Notes under the pieces: model-generated | The model's input: only the letters and a program-made list of their open reading frames with translations | Databases searched by the model: none | Told to the model about the DNA's origin: nothing | Part shown: positions 32,355-42,027 of the stretch, piece by piece | Position numbering within the stretch: the first letter of the stretch is position 1 | Layout of the letters: every line of letters starts with the position of its first letter | NCBI RefSeq assembly: GCF_000981585.1 | Contig: NZ_LN831776.1 | Location: 2,743,001-2,807,000, forward strand | Reading direction: 5' to 3' | Origin: Paenibacillus riograndensis SBR5 | GTDB lineage: Bacteria > Bacillota > Bacilli > Paenibacillales > Paenibacillaceae | DNA length: 64,000 bases | Made by a program: the position numbers and the translations under genes

Positions 32355-34730
32355 GTGAGTACGGCAGCAGGAAGAAGCAGAAGCCGGTTTGATGAGAATT
32401 GGAGTTTTTATAAAGGGGATATCCGTATTCCTCACGCTGTTAAGGCCGGAATGACAGGCGGGATTACCGACTGCGGCTCCCTGCAGGAGGGGGAGTGGCT
32501 GGATATCGCGTTTAACGATAAAGGCATGGGCCATCAGCAGCTGGAATGGAAGCCTGTAAGCCTGCCGCATGACTGGTGTGTGGAACAGCAGTATGTGCAG
32601 GATGCCTCACTCGGTTCAAGAGATGGCAGCCACGGCTATTTGCCGGGCGGAACCGGGTTTTACCGTAAAACCTTTGAGCTGCCCCCGGAAGCGGCAGACC
32701 GCAAGTGGACGGTCACCTTCGACGGGGCTTCGGGCCTGAGCACGGTCTGGGTTAACGGGCACCTCATCGGAGAACACCGGGGAGGGTATATCGGCTTCTC
32801 CTATGACCTGACCGATGTGCTCCGGTATGGGGCAGAGGGCCGGAATGTTATTTTGGTTAAGGTAGAGGCGCTGGAGAATGAAGGCTGGTGGTATGAAGGC
32901 TGCGGCATCTACCGCCATGTCTGGCTGGAGCAGACGGACCGCCTGCATGTGGCGGAATATGGAACGTATATCACAACACCTGAAGCAGAGAAGGAGCAGG
33001 CTCTGGTGCATATCAGCACCCGTATTTGCAATGAATACACGGAGAGCCGGGCGGTCTCGCTGCATACGGAAGTATACAACGCTGCCGGGGAGCAGGTCTG
33101 CGCTAAGGCGGAACAGGCATTTGCCGACTGGTACGGAGAAACGGAGCTGGAGCAGATGTTCAGGCTGGAGCACCCGGCCTTATGGTCCCCGGAGACTCCC
33201 CATCTCTATAAGGCCGTATCCATCCTGAAGGTAGAGGGTACAGAGGTGGACCGGTATGAGACTCCTTTTGGCATCCGCAGCATCCGCTTTGACCCGGAGG
33301 AGGGGTTTTTCCTGAACGGGGAACCGCTGCTGATCAAAGGCACCTGCAACCATCAGGATTTTGCCGGAGTGGGAGTGGCGCTGCCGGACAGCCTGATCGA
33401 ATACAAGCTGCGGCTGCTGAAGGAGATGGGCTCCAATGCCTACCGCAGTGCGCATCATCCGCCCACCCCGGAACTGCTGGATCTTTGCGACCGGCTCGGG
33501 CTGCTCGTAATGGATGAGAACCGCAAGCTGGACAGCAGCCGCAGCGGATTGGACCAGCTGAAACGGATGCTTTTCCGGGATAGGAACCATCCCAGCGTCA
33601 TCATCTGGAATCTGGAAAATGAGGAGGTTCTGGAAGGAACCGTGACCGGCAGACGCCTGCTGAAGACGCTTGCGGATACGGTGCGCCGGATCGATCCGAC
33701 GCGCCCTGCATCGGCTGCAATGAATCATGGCTGGTATGAGAATGGATATAATGAGGTTGTAGATATTACAGGGTACAATTACGGACACCGGGATCATCTG
33801 GATATCCGGGACCATGAACAGCATCCCGGCCGCCTGATGATTGGAAGTGAATGCGCGAGCTACACAGCGACCCGGGGCATCTACGAGAACGACCCGGTGC
33901 GCGGCTACTGCTCGGAATACGGCACGAATATTCCTTCATGGGGCTGCACCCCGCAGCAGGCGTGGAGTGATGTTGTGAACAACCGGTTTCTTACAGGCGT
34001 CTTCATGTGGACCGGATTCGATTACCGGGGTGAGCCAACTCCCTATCTGTGGCCCTGTGTGAATTCGCATTTCGGGCTGATGGACACCTGCGGCTTCCCC
34101 AAGGACAGCTATTACTATATGCAGGCCGTTTGGAAAGACGAGCCGATAGTGCATTTATTGCCCCACTGGAATTGGCCAGGGTCGGAAGGCAAACCGGTTG
34201 AAGTGCGCGTGTTCGCTAATACCGAGACAGCGGAGCTGATACTGAACGGCAGCAGCCTGGGTGAACAGCAGGTGGACCGGACCGGATATTTGACATGGGA
34301 GGTTCATTATGAGCCGGGGGAATTGAAGGTCATCGGCCGGAACGGCGGCAAGGAGGCAGCTGTCAAAAAGGCGGTTACCGCAGGTCAGCCGCGTCAGATC
34401 CGCCTGTACCCGGACCGGGCAGCCGGTCAAGCGGACGGTATGGATACCATCCCGGTCCGTGTGGCTGTTCTGGACGAGCTGGGGCATGTGGTTCCAACGG
34501 CAGATCATGAAATCCGGTTCGAAGTGGAAGGTGCCGGTATTCTTCTCGGAGTAGGCAACGGGAATCCCAGCAGCCATGAGCCGGACAAGTCGCCGGTGCG
34601 CCGGGCATTCAATGGCTGGTGTCTGGCCTTGATCCAGGCTGCTCCCGAAGCGGGACCGGTCACACTAAGGGCAGTGTCCACGGGACTCGCACCGGCAGAG
34701 GTGCTGCTGCATTTCTCTGCGGTTACTTGA
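32355..34730 (+). CDS. GH2 family beta-galactosidase with C-terminal DUF4982-like domain
   Basis: Retaining glycoside hydrolase of 791 residues, probably cytosolic (no signal peptide). Sugar-binding domain at about 60-200 (VWVNGHLIGEHRGGY is diagnostic), immunoglobulin-like domain at 205-305, TIM barrel from 310. Acid/base Glu423 in WNLENEE and nucleophile Glu499 in IGSECAS. The C-terminal ~200 residues contain further beta-sandwich domains (EVRVFANTETAELILNG). GH2 with this tail is usually beta-galactosidase; beta-glucuronidase or mannosidase cannot be excluded by eye. The start is GTG after AAGGAGGCGG. The two-component system and importer 2 that follow fit beta-galactoside use. Confidence 0.88.
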   Translation: MSTAAGRSRSRFDENWSFYKGDIRIPHAVKAGMTGGITDCGSLQEGEWLDIAFNDKGMGHQQLEWKPVSLPHDWCVEQQYVQDASLGSRDGSHGYLPGGTGFYRKTFELPPEAADRKWTVTFDGASGLSTVWVNGHLIGEHRGGYIGFSYDLTDVLRYGAEGRNVILVKVEALENEGWWYEGCGIYRHVWLEQTDRLHVAEYGTYITTPEAEKEQALVHISTRICNEYTESRAVSLHTEVYNAAGEQVCAKAEQAFADWYGETELEQMFRLEHPALWSPETPHLYKAVSILKVEGTEVDRYETPFGIRSIRFDPEEGFFLNGEPLLIKGTCNHQDFAGVGVALPDSLIEYKLRLLKEMGSNAYRSAHHPPTPELLDLCDRLGLLVMDENRKLDSSRSGLDQLKRMLFRDRNHPSVIIWNLENEEVLEGTVTGRRLLKTLADTVRRIDPTRPASAAMNHGWYENGYNEVVDITGYNYGHRDHLDIRDHEQHPGRLMIGSECASYTATRGIYENDPVRGYCSEYGTNIPSWGCTPQQAWSDVVNNRFLTGVFMWTGFDYRGEPTPYLWPCVNSHFGLMDTCGFPKDSYYYMQAVWKDEPIVHLLPHWNWPGSEGKPVEVRVFANTETAELILNGSSLGEQQVDRTGYLTWEVHYEPGELKVIGRNGGKEAAVKKAVTAGQPRQIRLYPDRAAGQADGMDTIPVRVAVLDELGHVVPTADHEIRFEVEGAGILLGVGNGNPSSHEPDKSPVRRAFNGWCLALIQAAPEAGPVTLRAVSTGLAPAEVLLHFSAVT

Positions 34731-34849
34731 ATAGCGCGGCAGCCGGCGCAAGAAGGCATCCCGGTGCTTTTTGCCGCTGCCTGTTTATTTCTTGACAGGG
34801 GAACGTTAATATAGACATACCGAAATTCATACCGGAGGATGTTCTGCCA

Positions 34850-36589
34850 TTGATGCCCAAGCTGAAGAAGTATATGCCGTTCACCTACAAAATGATGATT
34901 CCCTATCTGCTGCTAGTACTCCTGACGGATGTGACCATCGGTTATATCTCTTATTCCATGCTGACCGATTCCCGGACAGAGATGGCTGAGTCGAACATCC
35001 GGACAGGCATGGAGCAGGCCAGGAATAATATCCGCTATCAGATGGACGAGATTCAGCGGATGTCGGACAATCTGTTCGGGAGCCAGCCCTTTCAGCGCGC
35101 CCTTGAGCTGAAGGGGACGCCGTTCGAAATTTATCTGGCAATGCTGGACGAGATTGTTCCCCAGATTACCGCGCCGCTGCAGCTGTTCGGGAACAAGATC
35201 CGCTTCATGCTCTATACCCCGAACAGTCAGCTTAACATTGTATCCGGCGACAATCTGAATGAACCGATCTATGACAGCGATTATTACATTCTGCCGCTTA
35301 AGGATATCGCTGATAGCGGGTGGTATCAGTCCCTTAAGGATTCGAAACGGGACAACCTCTGGCTGCAGATTGATACAGACCAGAAGCTGGATAACCTTTC
35401 GCATGTCCGCAGGCTGGTCAACTTCAGCGATTACAAAACCGTGATCGGCTACGTGCGTATTACCGTATCCCTTGAGGACCTGTTCGGGGGCTTTGACACC
35501 TTCCCTGTCGAAGAGGGAATTACGCTCCGGCTTGTCGAAGAGACAACCGGCGATATTCTGTTCCAGCGCGGGCCGGCGAACTATGACGATGCAGGCGGGG
35601 ATTATCTCAGTCTGCATGAAAAGATTCCCGGCAGCAGCTTTGTCATTGAATCACTGGTACCCGACACCTATCTGACCAAGGATGCCGGGAGGCTGGGCCG
35701 TGTGATTTTTGCGTTATGCGCACTGAGCTTTCTGGTGATGACCGTGATCGGATATGTGGTGGCGCGGTTGTCCGGACGCAAGATGAGCCGGATCGTGGGG
35801 CTGGTGCGTTCCTTCCAGGAAGGGAACTTCCAGAAACGCATCCGGTTCTCCGGCAATGATGAATTTGTACAGATAGCGGATTCCTTCAATGTGATGGCAA
35901 CCAATATCCAGGAGCTGATCAACAGCGTGTATGTGCAGGGCATCCAGAAAAAACAGGCGGAGCTGGAGGCGCTGCAGGCGCAGATTAATCCGCATTTCCT
36001 CTATAATACACTTTCAACGATAAGCAGTCTGGCCAATCTCGGGGAGATCGAGAAAGTCACCGGCATGGTGCAGGGGCTCTCGCGTTTCTACCGGTTGACC
36101 TTAAATCAGGGCAATGTCTACATTGAATTAGAGAAGGAGCTGGAGCAGGTCGCCACGTATCTTGACATCCAGCGGGTGAAATATGCTGATGCGTTCACGG
36201 TATATGTGGATGTGGAAGAGGAAATTCTCCACATGCAGGTCATCAAGCTGGTGCTTCAGCCTTTTGTGGAAAATGTGTTCAAGCATGCCTGGTTTGGCGA
36301 GACGATTGCCATCCGTCTGACCGGCAGGCGGGTTGGCGACAATATTGAGCTGAAGGTCATCGACAACGGAATCGGCATGCGGCCTGAGGACATTAAGCGA
36401 ATGATGCAAGGACCGAGCCAGGCCGGCGGCTATGGAGTGAAGAACGTGAACGAGCGGATCAAGCTCAGATACGGGGACGACTACGGGGTGACCATTGCCA
36501 GCTTTTTTGGGGCAGGGACAACCGTTCGGCTCCTGCTCCCCGCCGGGATGAAAGACAACGAAGAAATGGATGAAGGGCTTGTCCCGTAA
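34850..36589 (+). CDS. YesM-type sensor histidine kinase (importer 2)
   Basis: Membrane sensor kinase of 579 residues. Transmembrane segments lie near residues 15-35 and 288-310, with an extracellular sensor domain between them. A HAMP linker follows (VARLSGRKMSRIVGLVRSF), then the His_kinase domain with phosphorylated His in QINPHFLYNTL, and a HATPase domain (DNGIGMRPEDI; GGYGVKNVNERIKLRYG). These Lyt-type kinases usually sense oligosaccharides with a solute-binding protein. A TTG and an ATG are adjacent at 34850/34853; GGAGG lies 11 to 14 bases upstream. It is 38 bases before its response regulator. Confidence 0.92.
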   Translation: MMPKLKKYMPFTYKMMIPYLLLVLLTDVTIGYISYSMLTDSRTEMAESNIRTGMEQARNNIRYQMDEIQRMSDNLFGSQPFQRALELKGTPFEIYLAMLDEIVPQITAPLQLFGNKIRFMLYTPNSQLNIVSGDNLNEPIYDSDYYILPLKDIADSGWYQSLKDSKRDNLWLQIDTDQKLDNLSHVRRLVNFSDYKTVIGYVRITVSLEDLFGGFDTFPVEEGITLRLVEETTGDILFQRGPANYDDAGGDYLSLHEKIPGSSFVIESLVPDTYLTKDAGRLGRVIFALCALSFLVMTVIGYVVARLSGRKMSRIVGLVRSFQEGNFQKRIRFSGNDEFVQIADSFNVMATNIQELINSVYVQGIQKKQAELEALQAQINPHFLYNTLSTISSLANLGEIEKVTGMVQGLSRFYRLTLNQGNVYIELEKELEQVATYLDIQRVKYADAFTVYVDVEEEILHMQVIKLVLQPFVENVFKHAWFGETIAIRLTGRRVGDNIELKVIDNGIGMRPEDIKRMMQGPSQAGGYGVKNVNERIKLRYGDDYGVTIASFFGAGTTVRLLLPAGMKDNEEMDEGLVP

Positions 36590-36627
36590 TCCGCAACCCG
36601 CACGGATACAGGAGGAACATTACGATT

Positions 36628-38199
36628 ATGAGCATCAATGTATTGCTGGTAGACGATGAAGCAGTGGATCTGGAATGGCTGCGCCGGAGAGTGCTGTCCA
36701 GCGGACTTAATATTACTGTAGTAGGCACGGCAAGCAGCGGCTTTGGTGCACTAAAGATTATGGAGGAAGCACAGGTTGATATCATATTGTCCGACATCCG
36801 GATGCCGATCATGACCGGGACCGAATTTGCCCGCAGAGCGAAGGCGGTGAGCCCGAAGACCAAAATTGTGTTCATCAGCGGCCATGAGGACTTCAGTTAC
36901 GCCAAGGAAGCAATCGAGATCAACGCCTCCGGTTATTTGCTGAAGCCTGTTCAGGATAAGGATCTATACGAAATGCTGGGCACACTTTGCGCCAAAATGG
37001 AACAGGAAAGAGAACAGGACCGTTCCTTCAGCGAAGCCCTGTCCCTGGTGAACAAAGAGCTGCTGCTGCGCTGGTTCGATGAGGCATCGCCGGATTCAGC
37101 GGAGCCGCATCTGAAGAGCATCCTGACACCCTTGCTGCAGAAAGGTGCAGCGGCGGCAATCGTGGAGATCGATGATCTGGAGTGGAAAATGCGCGATTTC
37201 TCTGAGGAGGACGCCCGCAATATCACCCGGCAGATTGCCGGTGTGATTAAATCGTTTGTCGAAGAGGGGAAGCTGGGCACCTGGATTGCGGTCCACCATA
37301 CCCGGTTTGTCATCCTGTCTTCCTTCCCGCAGGAGCGCTTTCTGAATCAGCTGGAAGAGCTGATCCGCAAGGTAGCTGAAGCTTCACCCTGTACCGTAAC
37401 TGTAGGCGTCGGACGGTATGCGGCGGACGAGGCCGGACTGCATGAGTCCTACCGGCAAGCACAGGCTGCGCTCAGTGCCAAATGGCTGCTCGGCAAGAAC
37501 CGCCTGATCCGGGACACGACACAGTCATCCCCGCGGGGAACGCCCGGGGCACAGATTGAACTTACGGTGGAGCGGCTGCTTGAGGCCATCATCCAGTATG
37601 ATCTTGTATCGATCGACGACCATCTGCTGGAGCTGTTCACGAAGGATCTGCCGTCTGCCGGAAGAAAAGAGGTCTATGAGCTGATCATCCGCATTACCTC
37701 GAAGCTTCATGCGGACCTTCAACAGCAGAACGAAAATCTGTATGAGCTGCTTCAATGGGAATCCCATCAGCCGGATATCCTGTTCCAGTTCGAGACGATC
37801 CATGACATCCTCTCCTGGCTGCGGCGCAGATTCTTTGAGCTTTCGGAGCTGCTGTATGTGAAGCGGCAGCGGCAGAAGCGCAAGCTGATCGATGAGATCA
37901 TGCGTTATGTGGAGGAACATCTGGAGCAGAAGATTACGTTAAAAGAGGTGGCCGCCCACTTCGACTTCACACCGAATTATCTGGGCTATCTGTTCAAGGA
38001 GGAATACGGGCTGCCTTTCAGTGAATACGTGAATGAGCGCAAGACCAGCCGGGTATCCGAGCTGCTGAGGGACCCGACCCTCAAAATCTATGAGATTGCC
38101 GAGCGCATGGGCTACAAGAATATTATCTATTTCAACCGGCAGTTCAAGCAGATTACAGGCATGACCCCGGGAGAATACCGCAAAAAACATAAAATATAG
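36628..38199 (+). CDS. YesN-type response regulator with AraC DNA-binding domain (importer 2)
   Basis: 523-residue transcription factor. The N-terminal receiver has VLLVDDEAVD and the phosphorylated Asp in IILSDIRMPIMTG, with the Lys switch in YLLKPVQDKD. A long middle region of ~250 residues follows, and a C-terminal double AraC helix-turn-helix (VAAHFDFTPNYLGYLFKEE; EIAERMGYKNIIYFNRQFKQITGMTPGEY). It should be phosphorylated by the upstream kinase and activate importer 2 and the galactosidases. AGGAGGAACATT precedes the ATG. Confidence 0.92.
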   Translation: MSINVLLVDDEAVDLEWLRRRVLSSGLNITVVGTASSGFGALKIMEEAQVDIILSDIRMPIMTGTEFARRAKAVSPKTKIVFISGHEDFSYAKEAIEINASGYLLKPVQDKDLYEMLGTLCAKMEQEREQDRSFSEALSLVNKELLLRWFDEASPDSAEPHLKSILTPLLQKGAAAAIVEIDDLEWKMRDFSEEDARNITRQIAGVIKSFVEEGKLGTWIAVHHTRFVILSSFPQERFLNQLEELIRKVAEASPCTVTVGVGRYAADEAGLHESYRQAQAALSAKWLLGKNRLIRDTTQSSPRGTPGAQIELTVERLLEAIIQYDLVSIDDHLLELFTKDLPSAGRKEVYELIIRITSKLHADLQQQNENLYELLQWESHQPDILFQFETIHDILSWLRRRFFELSELLYVKRQRQKRKLIDEIMRYVEEHLEQKITLKEVAAHFDFTPNYLGYLFKEEYGLPFSEYVNERKTSRVSELLRDPTLKIYEIAERMGYKNIIYFNRQFKQITGMTPGEYRKKHKI

Positions 38200-38208
38200 C
38201 ACATCCAA

Positions 38209-38250
38209 ACGTTGTCCGGCCGGTTTCCAGGCCGCAGGCAGCGTTTTTTG
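38209..38250 (+). terminator. Probable terminator after the two-component system
   Basis: CGGCC / GGCCG inner stem with outer ACGTTG / CAGCGT pairing, followed by six T residues. It separates the regulators from importer 2, so the importer probably has its own promoter in 38251-38385. Confidence 0.65.
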
Positions 38251-38385
38251 CATTCCGGGAAAGCGAATGTTTTAACCGATCGTTGGAAAAGTATTAGTTT
38301 TAGTTGATGGGCTGAATCCTCACGAAGTAAGCGCTTCTCTATAATAAAGACATAGAGAAATAGTGAGATGGAAAGGGGATTCGAG

Positions 38386-39312
38386 ATGAAACAGAAACAA
38401 CACGGCTTCTGGGATGATGTCAAGAAGTATAGAACCCTGCTTCTTATGCTGACTCCGGCGGTATTGTTTTTCCTGGTGTTTGCTTACGTGCCTATGGCGG
38501 GAATTGTGCTGGCCTTTAAGCAATACAACTACACCGACGGTATTCTTCACAGCCCATGGAACGGACTGGACAACTTCAGATTTTTCTTCGGTTCCGGTGA
38601 CGCCTGGCGCGTAACCCGAAACACGGCGCTGTACAATATTGCTTTTATTGTTGTTAACAACGTGCTTCAGATCTTTGCGGGGATTTTATTGTTCGAGGTT
38701 GCCGGCAAATGGTTCCGGAAGATTACGCAAACGATATTGTTCCTGCCTTACTTTATTTCCTGGGTAGTGGTCGGGGCCATTGCCTATAACCTGTTCAACT
38801 TCGATGTGGGTACCGTTAATGTATTGCTGAAGGGGCTGGGCATGCAGCCGATTGACATTTACAATACGGCAGCCTACTGGCCGGTTATTCTTGTGGTGGT
38901 GTCCGCCTGGAAGGCGCTGGGCTACGGAACGATTATGTATCTCGCGGCAATCACCAGCATTGATACCGAAATGTATGAAGCTGCTGAGATTGACGGCGCG
39001 AATATTTTCCAGCGCATTATGAAGATTACAGTTCCGAACCTGATCCCAACGGTGATCATTCTGGTTCTGCTGGCCATCGGCAACATCTTCCGCGGTGATT
39101 TCGGGATGTTCTACAATATGGTCGGCAACAACGGCCTGCTGTTCTCGTCCACTGACGTTATTGATACCTTCGTATTCCGGTCGCTCACAACCTCGAATGA
39201 GATTGGGATGTCCGCTGCGGCAGGCTTCTATCAATCACTGCTGGGCTTTGCAACGATCATGCTGGCCAACTATGCGGTACGCAAATACGACAAAGACCGT
39301 GCGCTGTTCTAG
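38386..39312 (+). CDS. ABC sugar importer 2 permease, LplB-like
   Basis: 308-residue membrane permease, about six transmembrane segments. LplB-like N-terminus (KYRTLLLMLTPAVLFFLVFAYVPMAG; VLAFKQYNY) and EAA loop YEAAEIDGANIFQRIMKITVPNLIP. It ends in KYDKDRALF, common in LplB proteins. The ATG at 38386 is chosen because AAGGGGA lies seven bases upstream, and an ATG 18 bases earlier is not supported. The gap ahead contains a near-palindromic AAGTAAGCGCTT and a TATAAT. It precedes the second permease by 17 bases. Confidence 0.92.
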   Translation: MKQKQHGFWDDVKKYRTLLLMLTPAVLFFLVFAYVPMAGIVLAFKQYNYTDGILHSPWNGLDNFRFFFGSGDAWRVTRNTALYNIAFIVVNNVLQIFAGILLFEVAGKWFRKITQTILFLPYFISWVVVGAIAYNLFNFDVGTVNVLLKGLGMQPIDIYNTAAYWPVILVVVSAWKALGYGTIMYLAAITSIDTEMYEAAEIDGANIFQRIMKITVPNLIPTVIILVLLAIGNIFRGDFGMFYNMVGNNGLLFSSTDVIDTFVFRSLTTSNEIGMSAAAGFYQSLLGFATIMLANYAVRKYDKDRALF

Positions 39313-39329
39313 GAAAAGGAGGTAATGCC

Positions 39330-40256
39330 ATGAGTACAACTACTGCAAAAATCCAAACTACAAAGGTGCGCAAGCGGGTCAACACGGACCGGCTCACCCT
39401 GTCAATTATCGGATACGCGACCCTTATAGTGCTCGCTGTATTCTGCATCGTTCCCTTCCTGCTGGTGGTGTCCGCCTCACTAAGCGAGGAGAGCTCCATC
39501 ATCGAGAAAGGCTTCCAGCTGATCCCGTCTACCTTTTCCACAGAGGCCTACGGCTTGCTGTTCAAGTATCCGGCTGAAATGCTCAGAGCTTACGGTGTAA
39601 CGATCACCGTTACCCTAATCGGCACCGTGCTTGGATTGTTCCTGACCTCCATGACGGCTTACGTGCTGTCCCGGAGAGATTTTAAATGGCGCAGCCGCTT
39701 CTCGTTTTTCTTCTTCTTCACTACGCTGTTCAGCGGCGGTCTGGTGCCTTCTTATCTGTTGATTATCAACTTCCTGCATCTCAAAGATACACTGCTGGTG
39801 CTGATTCTGCCCATGCTGATGAACGTATTCTACATTATCGTCATGAAGTCGTTCATGAGCAGCATCCCGGATGCGATCACAGAATCCGCCAAAATTGACG
39901 GCGCAGGCGATTTCCGGATCTTTTTACAGCTGATTGTGCCTTTGTCCAAGCCTGCACTGGCTACGATTGGTCTGTTCATAGCCTTGGCTTACTGGAACGA
40001 CTGGTATAACGCGCTGCTCTATATTTCCAAGTCCGAATTGATGCCGCTTCAATACTATTTATATAAAATGCTTGGTAATATGGATGGTATGCGCAAGGCG
40101 ATGATGGCCTCGGGTGCAGTGGTGAATACCGATCTGCCTACCGAAAGCCTGAAGATGGCCATGACCATCGTGGCTACAGGACCGATTCTGCTGGCTTATC
40201 CGTTCATTCAAAAGTATTTTGTGCAAGGTCTCACGATTGGCGCTGTCAAAGGATAA
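39330..40256 (+). CDS. ABC sugar importer 2 permease, YtcP/AraQ-like
   Basis: 308-residue partner permease. Transmembrane segments begin at LSIIGYATLIVLAVFCIVPFLLVVSASL, and the EAA loop is TESAKIDGAGDFRIFLQLIVPLSKP. The C-terminus LLAYPFIQKYFVQGLTIGAVKG is the typical end of YtcP-like subunits. AAAAGGAGGTAATGCC precedes the ATG. It assembles with the upstream permease and takes sugar from the binding protein encoded next. Confidence 0.92.
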   Translation: MSTTTAKIQTTKVRKRVNTDRLTLSIIGYATLIVLAVFCIVPFLLVVSASLSEESSIIEKGFQLIPSTFSTEAYGLLFKYPAEMLRAYGVTITVTLIGTVLGLFLTSMTAYVLSRRDFKWRSRFSFFFFFTTLFSGGLVPSYLLIINFLHLKDTLLVLILPMLMNVFYIIVMKSFMSSIPDAITESAKIDGAGDFRIFLQLIVPLSKPALATIGLFIALAYWNDWYNALLYISKSELMPLQYYLYKMLGNMDGMRKAMMASGAVVNTDLPTESLKMAMTIVATGPILLAYPFIQKYFVQGLTIGAVKG

Positions 40257-40322
40257 ATCCGGGGGAACCCGGTTATCAATATATAACCCAACCAACTATT
40301 CGATTAGGGGGAAACAAAGGTC

Positions 40323-41912
40323 ATGACAAACAAGAAAAAGAAACTCACCGTTACGCTGGCAACGATGATGGCACTGGGGACAATCCTCAGCGCATGCGGT
40401 GGCGGGAACAACAACAATACAGCTGCGGAAGCAACGAACGCCGGGGCAACCGCTGCAACGACAGAAGGCGCAGCCGCGGATTCCGGCGCTCCTGACACCT
40501 CTAAAGAGGTCAAGCTCAAAATGATCCTGGTCGGCGGCCAGCCCGGCGATTACGACAAGGTATTCGGAGAGCTCAATACCAAATTGAAAGAAAAAATCAA
40601 TGCCACCGTGGAAACAGAGTTCCTTGACTGGTCTGACTGGACCCAGAAGTATCCGCTGAAATTTGCCGCCAATGAGGATTTTGACCTCGTGTACACTGCT
40701 AACTGGGCTTTTTATAATGATCAGGCACTGAAAGGCGGATTTTTGGAGCTGACCGATGATATGCTGCAAAAGTACATGCCAAAAACCTGGGAAGCAATGC
40801 CTAAGGTGAACTGGGAGCAAGCGAAAGTGAACGGCAAGCTCTATATGGTTCCAAACAACAACGTTGAAGTTACCGACAAGGTAGTGCTGTATCGTGAGGA
40901 TCTGCGCAAAAAGTACAATCTTCCGGAGATCAACAATCCCGAAACCTACGCCAATTACTTGAAAACGGTTGCTAAGAACGAAAAAGGAATGAATGCGTTC
41001 GGAGCTAAGCCTGCTGATGGCTGGAAGTTTCATGAGTTAGACCAAACTCTGCTGGAGCAGAACAACAACTTCAACCTGGTGGATGCCAACCTGCTGCCGC
41101 TGGCTTACAAGCTGGATGATGCTTCCGGCAAAGTATTCAACATCTACGACACTCCTGAGTTCACATCGCTGCTGAAATATTATAAAGATCTGGCCGACAA
41201 TGGCGCCTGGTCCAAAAACGTAGTCAGCAACAAAAACGATGTATGGCAGGATATCAAAGCCGAGAAGGTGTCCTCTTATGCCCATAACCTGGGTACTGTG
41301 GCTGCTAACCTTGCCGAAATGCGCCGCGACAAACCGGATGTAGAGCTGGCGATTGCCGACCTTACACCGGATAAGAAAAAGATCGCCGCAATCGCGACCC
41401 AAAACGGGATGTCCATTCATGCTACCTCTAAGAATGCAGAGCGTTCCCTGATGCTGATCGATCTGCTGCAGAACGACAAGGAAATTCACGACTTGACCAT
41501 GTACGGCATTGCCGGAACCAACTACATCCCTGAAGGTGATGACAAGTACAAGGCTGGTCCTGCGGCTGCGAATTACACCGGCTTCTCGAACTGGGGCTGG
41601 AATTCCCCGCTGAACCGTCAAGATGCGGCTTATCCGAAGGAAGCCGACGATATGTTCAACAGCTGGCAGTCGAGTGTTTACCACTTCCCGCTGGAAACCT
41701 TTGTCTTCGACTCGGCGAAAGTGAAGAACGAAGTGGCGAATATCGGGAACGTCATGCTGCGCTACGCGATTCCGCTGGAATACGGATTGATCGATGATAT
41801 CGAAAAAGGCCAGGCTGACCTGATCAAGCAGTTGAAATCCGCTGGCATCGATAAGGTCCAGACTGAAATGCAAGCCCAAATCGATGCCTTCCTGGCAGCG
41901 CAAAAACAATAG
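40323..41912 (+). CDS. Extracellular solute-binding lipoprotein, ABC sugar importer 2
   Basis: 529-residue lipoprotein with a KKKKL start, hydrophobic stretch and lipobox ILSACGGG, then an Asn/Ala/Thr-rich linker. The mature domain resembles the LplA/family-1 binding proteins. It closes the importer 2 unit: permease, permease, binding protein, then a terminator. The order is opposite to importer 1, where the binding protein comes first. Neighbouring GH2 and GH35 enzymes suggest a beta-galactoside ligand. Confidence 0.9.
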   Translation: MTNKKKKLTVTLATMMALGTILSACGGGNNNNTAAEATNAGATAATTEGAAADSGAPDTSKEVKLKMILVGGQPGDYDKVFGELNTKLKEKINATVETEFLDWSDWTQKYPLKFAANEDFDLVYTANWAFYNDQALKGGFLELTDDMLQKYMPKTWEAMPKVNWEQAKVNGKLYMVPNNNVEVTDKVVLYREDLRKKYNLPEINNPETYANYLKTVAKNEKGMNAFGAKPADGWKFHELDQTLLEQNNNFNLVDANLLPLAYKLDDASGKVFNIYDTPEFTSLLKYYKDLADNGAWSKNVVSNKNDVWQDIKAEKVSSYAHNLGTVAANLAEMRRDKPDVELAIADLTPDKKKIAAIATQNGMSIHATSKNAERSLMLIDLLQNDKEIHDLTMYGIAGTNYIPEGDDKYKAGPAAANYTGFSNWGWNSPLNRQDAAYPKEADDMFNSWQSSVYHFPLETFVFDSAKVKNEVANIGNVMLRYAIPLEYGLIDDIEKGQADLIKQLKSAGIDKVQTEMQAQIDAFLAAQKQ

Positions 41913-41946
41913 CTGAATAAGAGTGAAGTTTTATGTAACGGCTCTC

Positions 41947-41987
41947 AGGGCTGCTCTCAAAGCATGGGCTTTGGGGCAGTCCTTTTT
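41947..41987 (+). terminator. Terminator between importer 2 and the GH35 gene
   Basis: GGGCTGC ... CAAAGC pairs with GCTTTG ... GCAGTCC, followed by TTTTT. It may only partly terminate, allowing read-through to the beta-galactosidase 40 bases on. Confidence 0.8.
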
Positions 41988-42027
41988 AAAAATATTAGGG
42001 TTAATATGTTTAAAGGAGCGCAAGAAT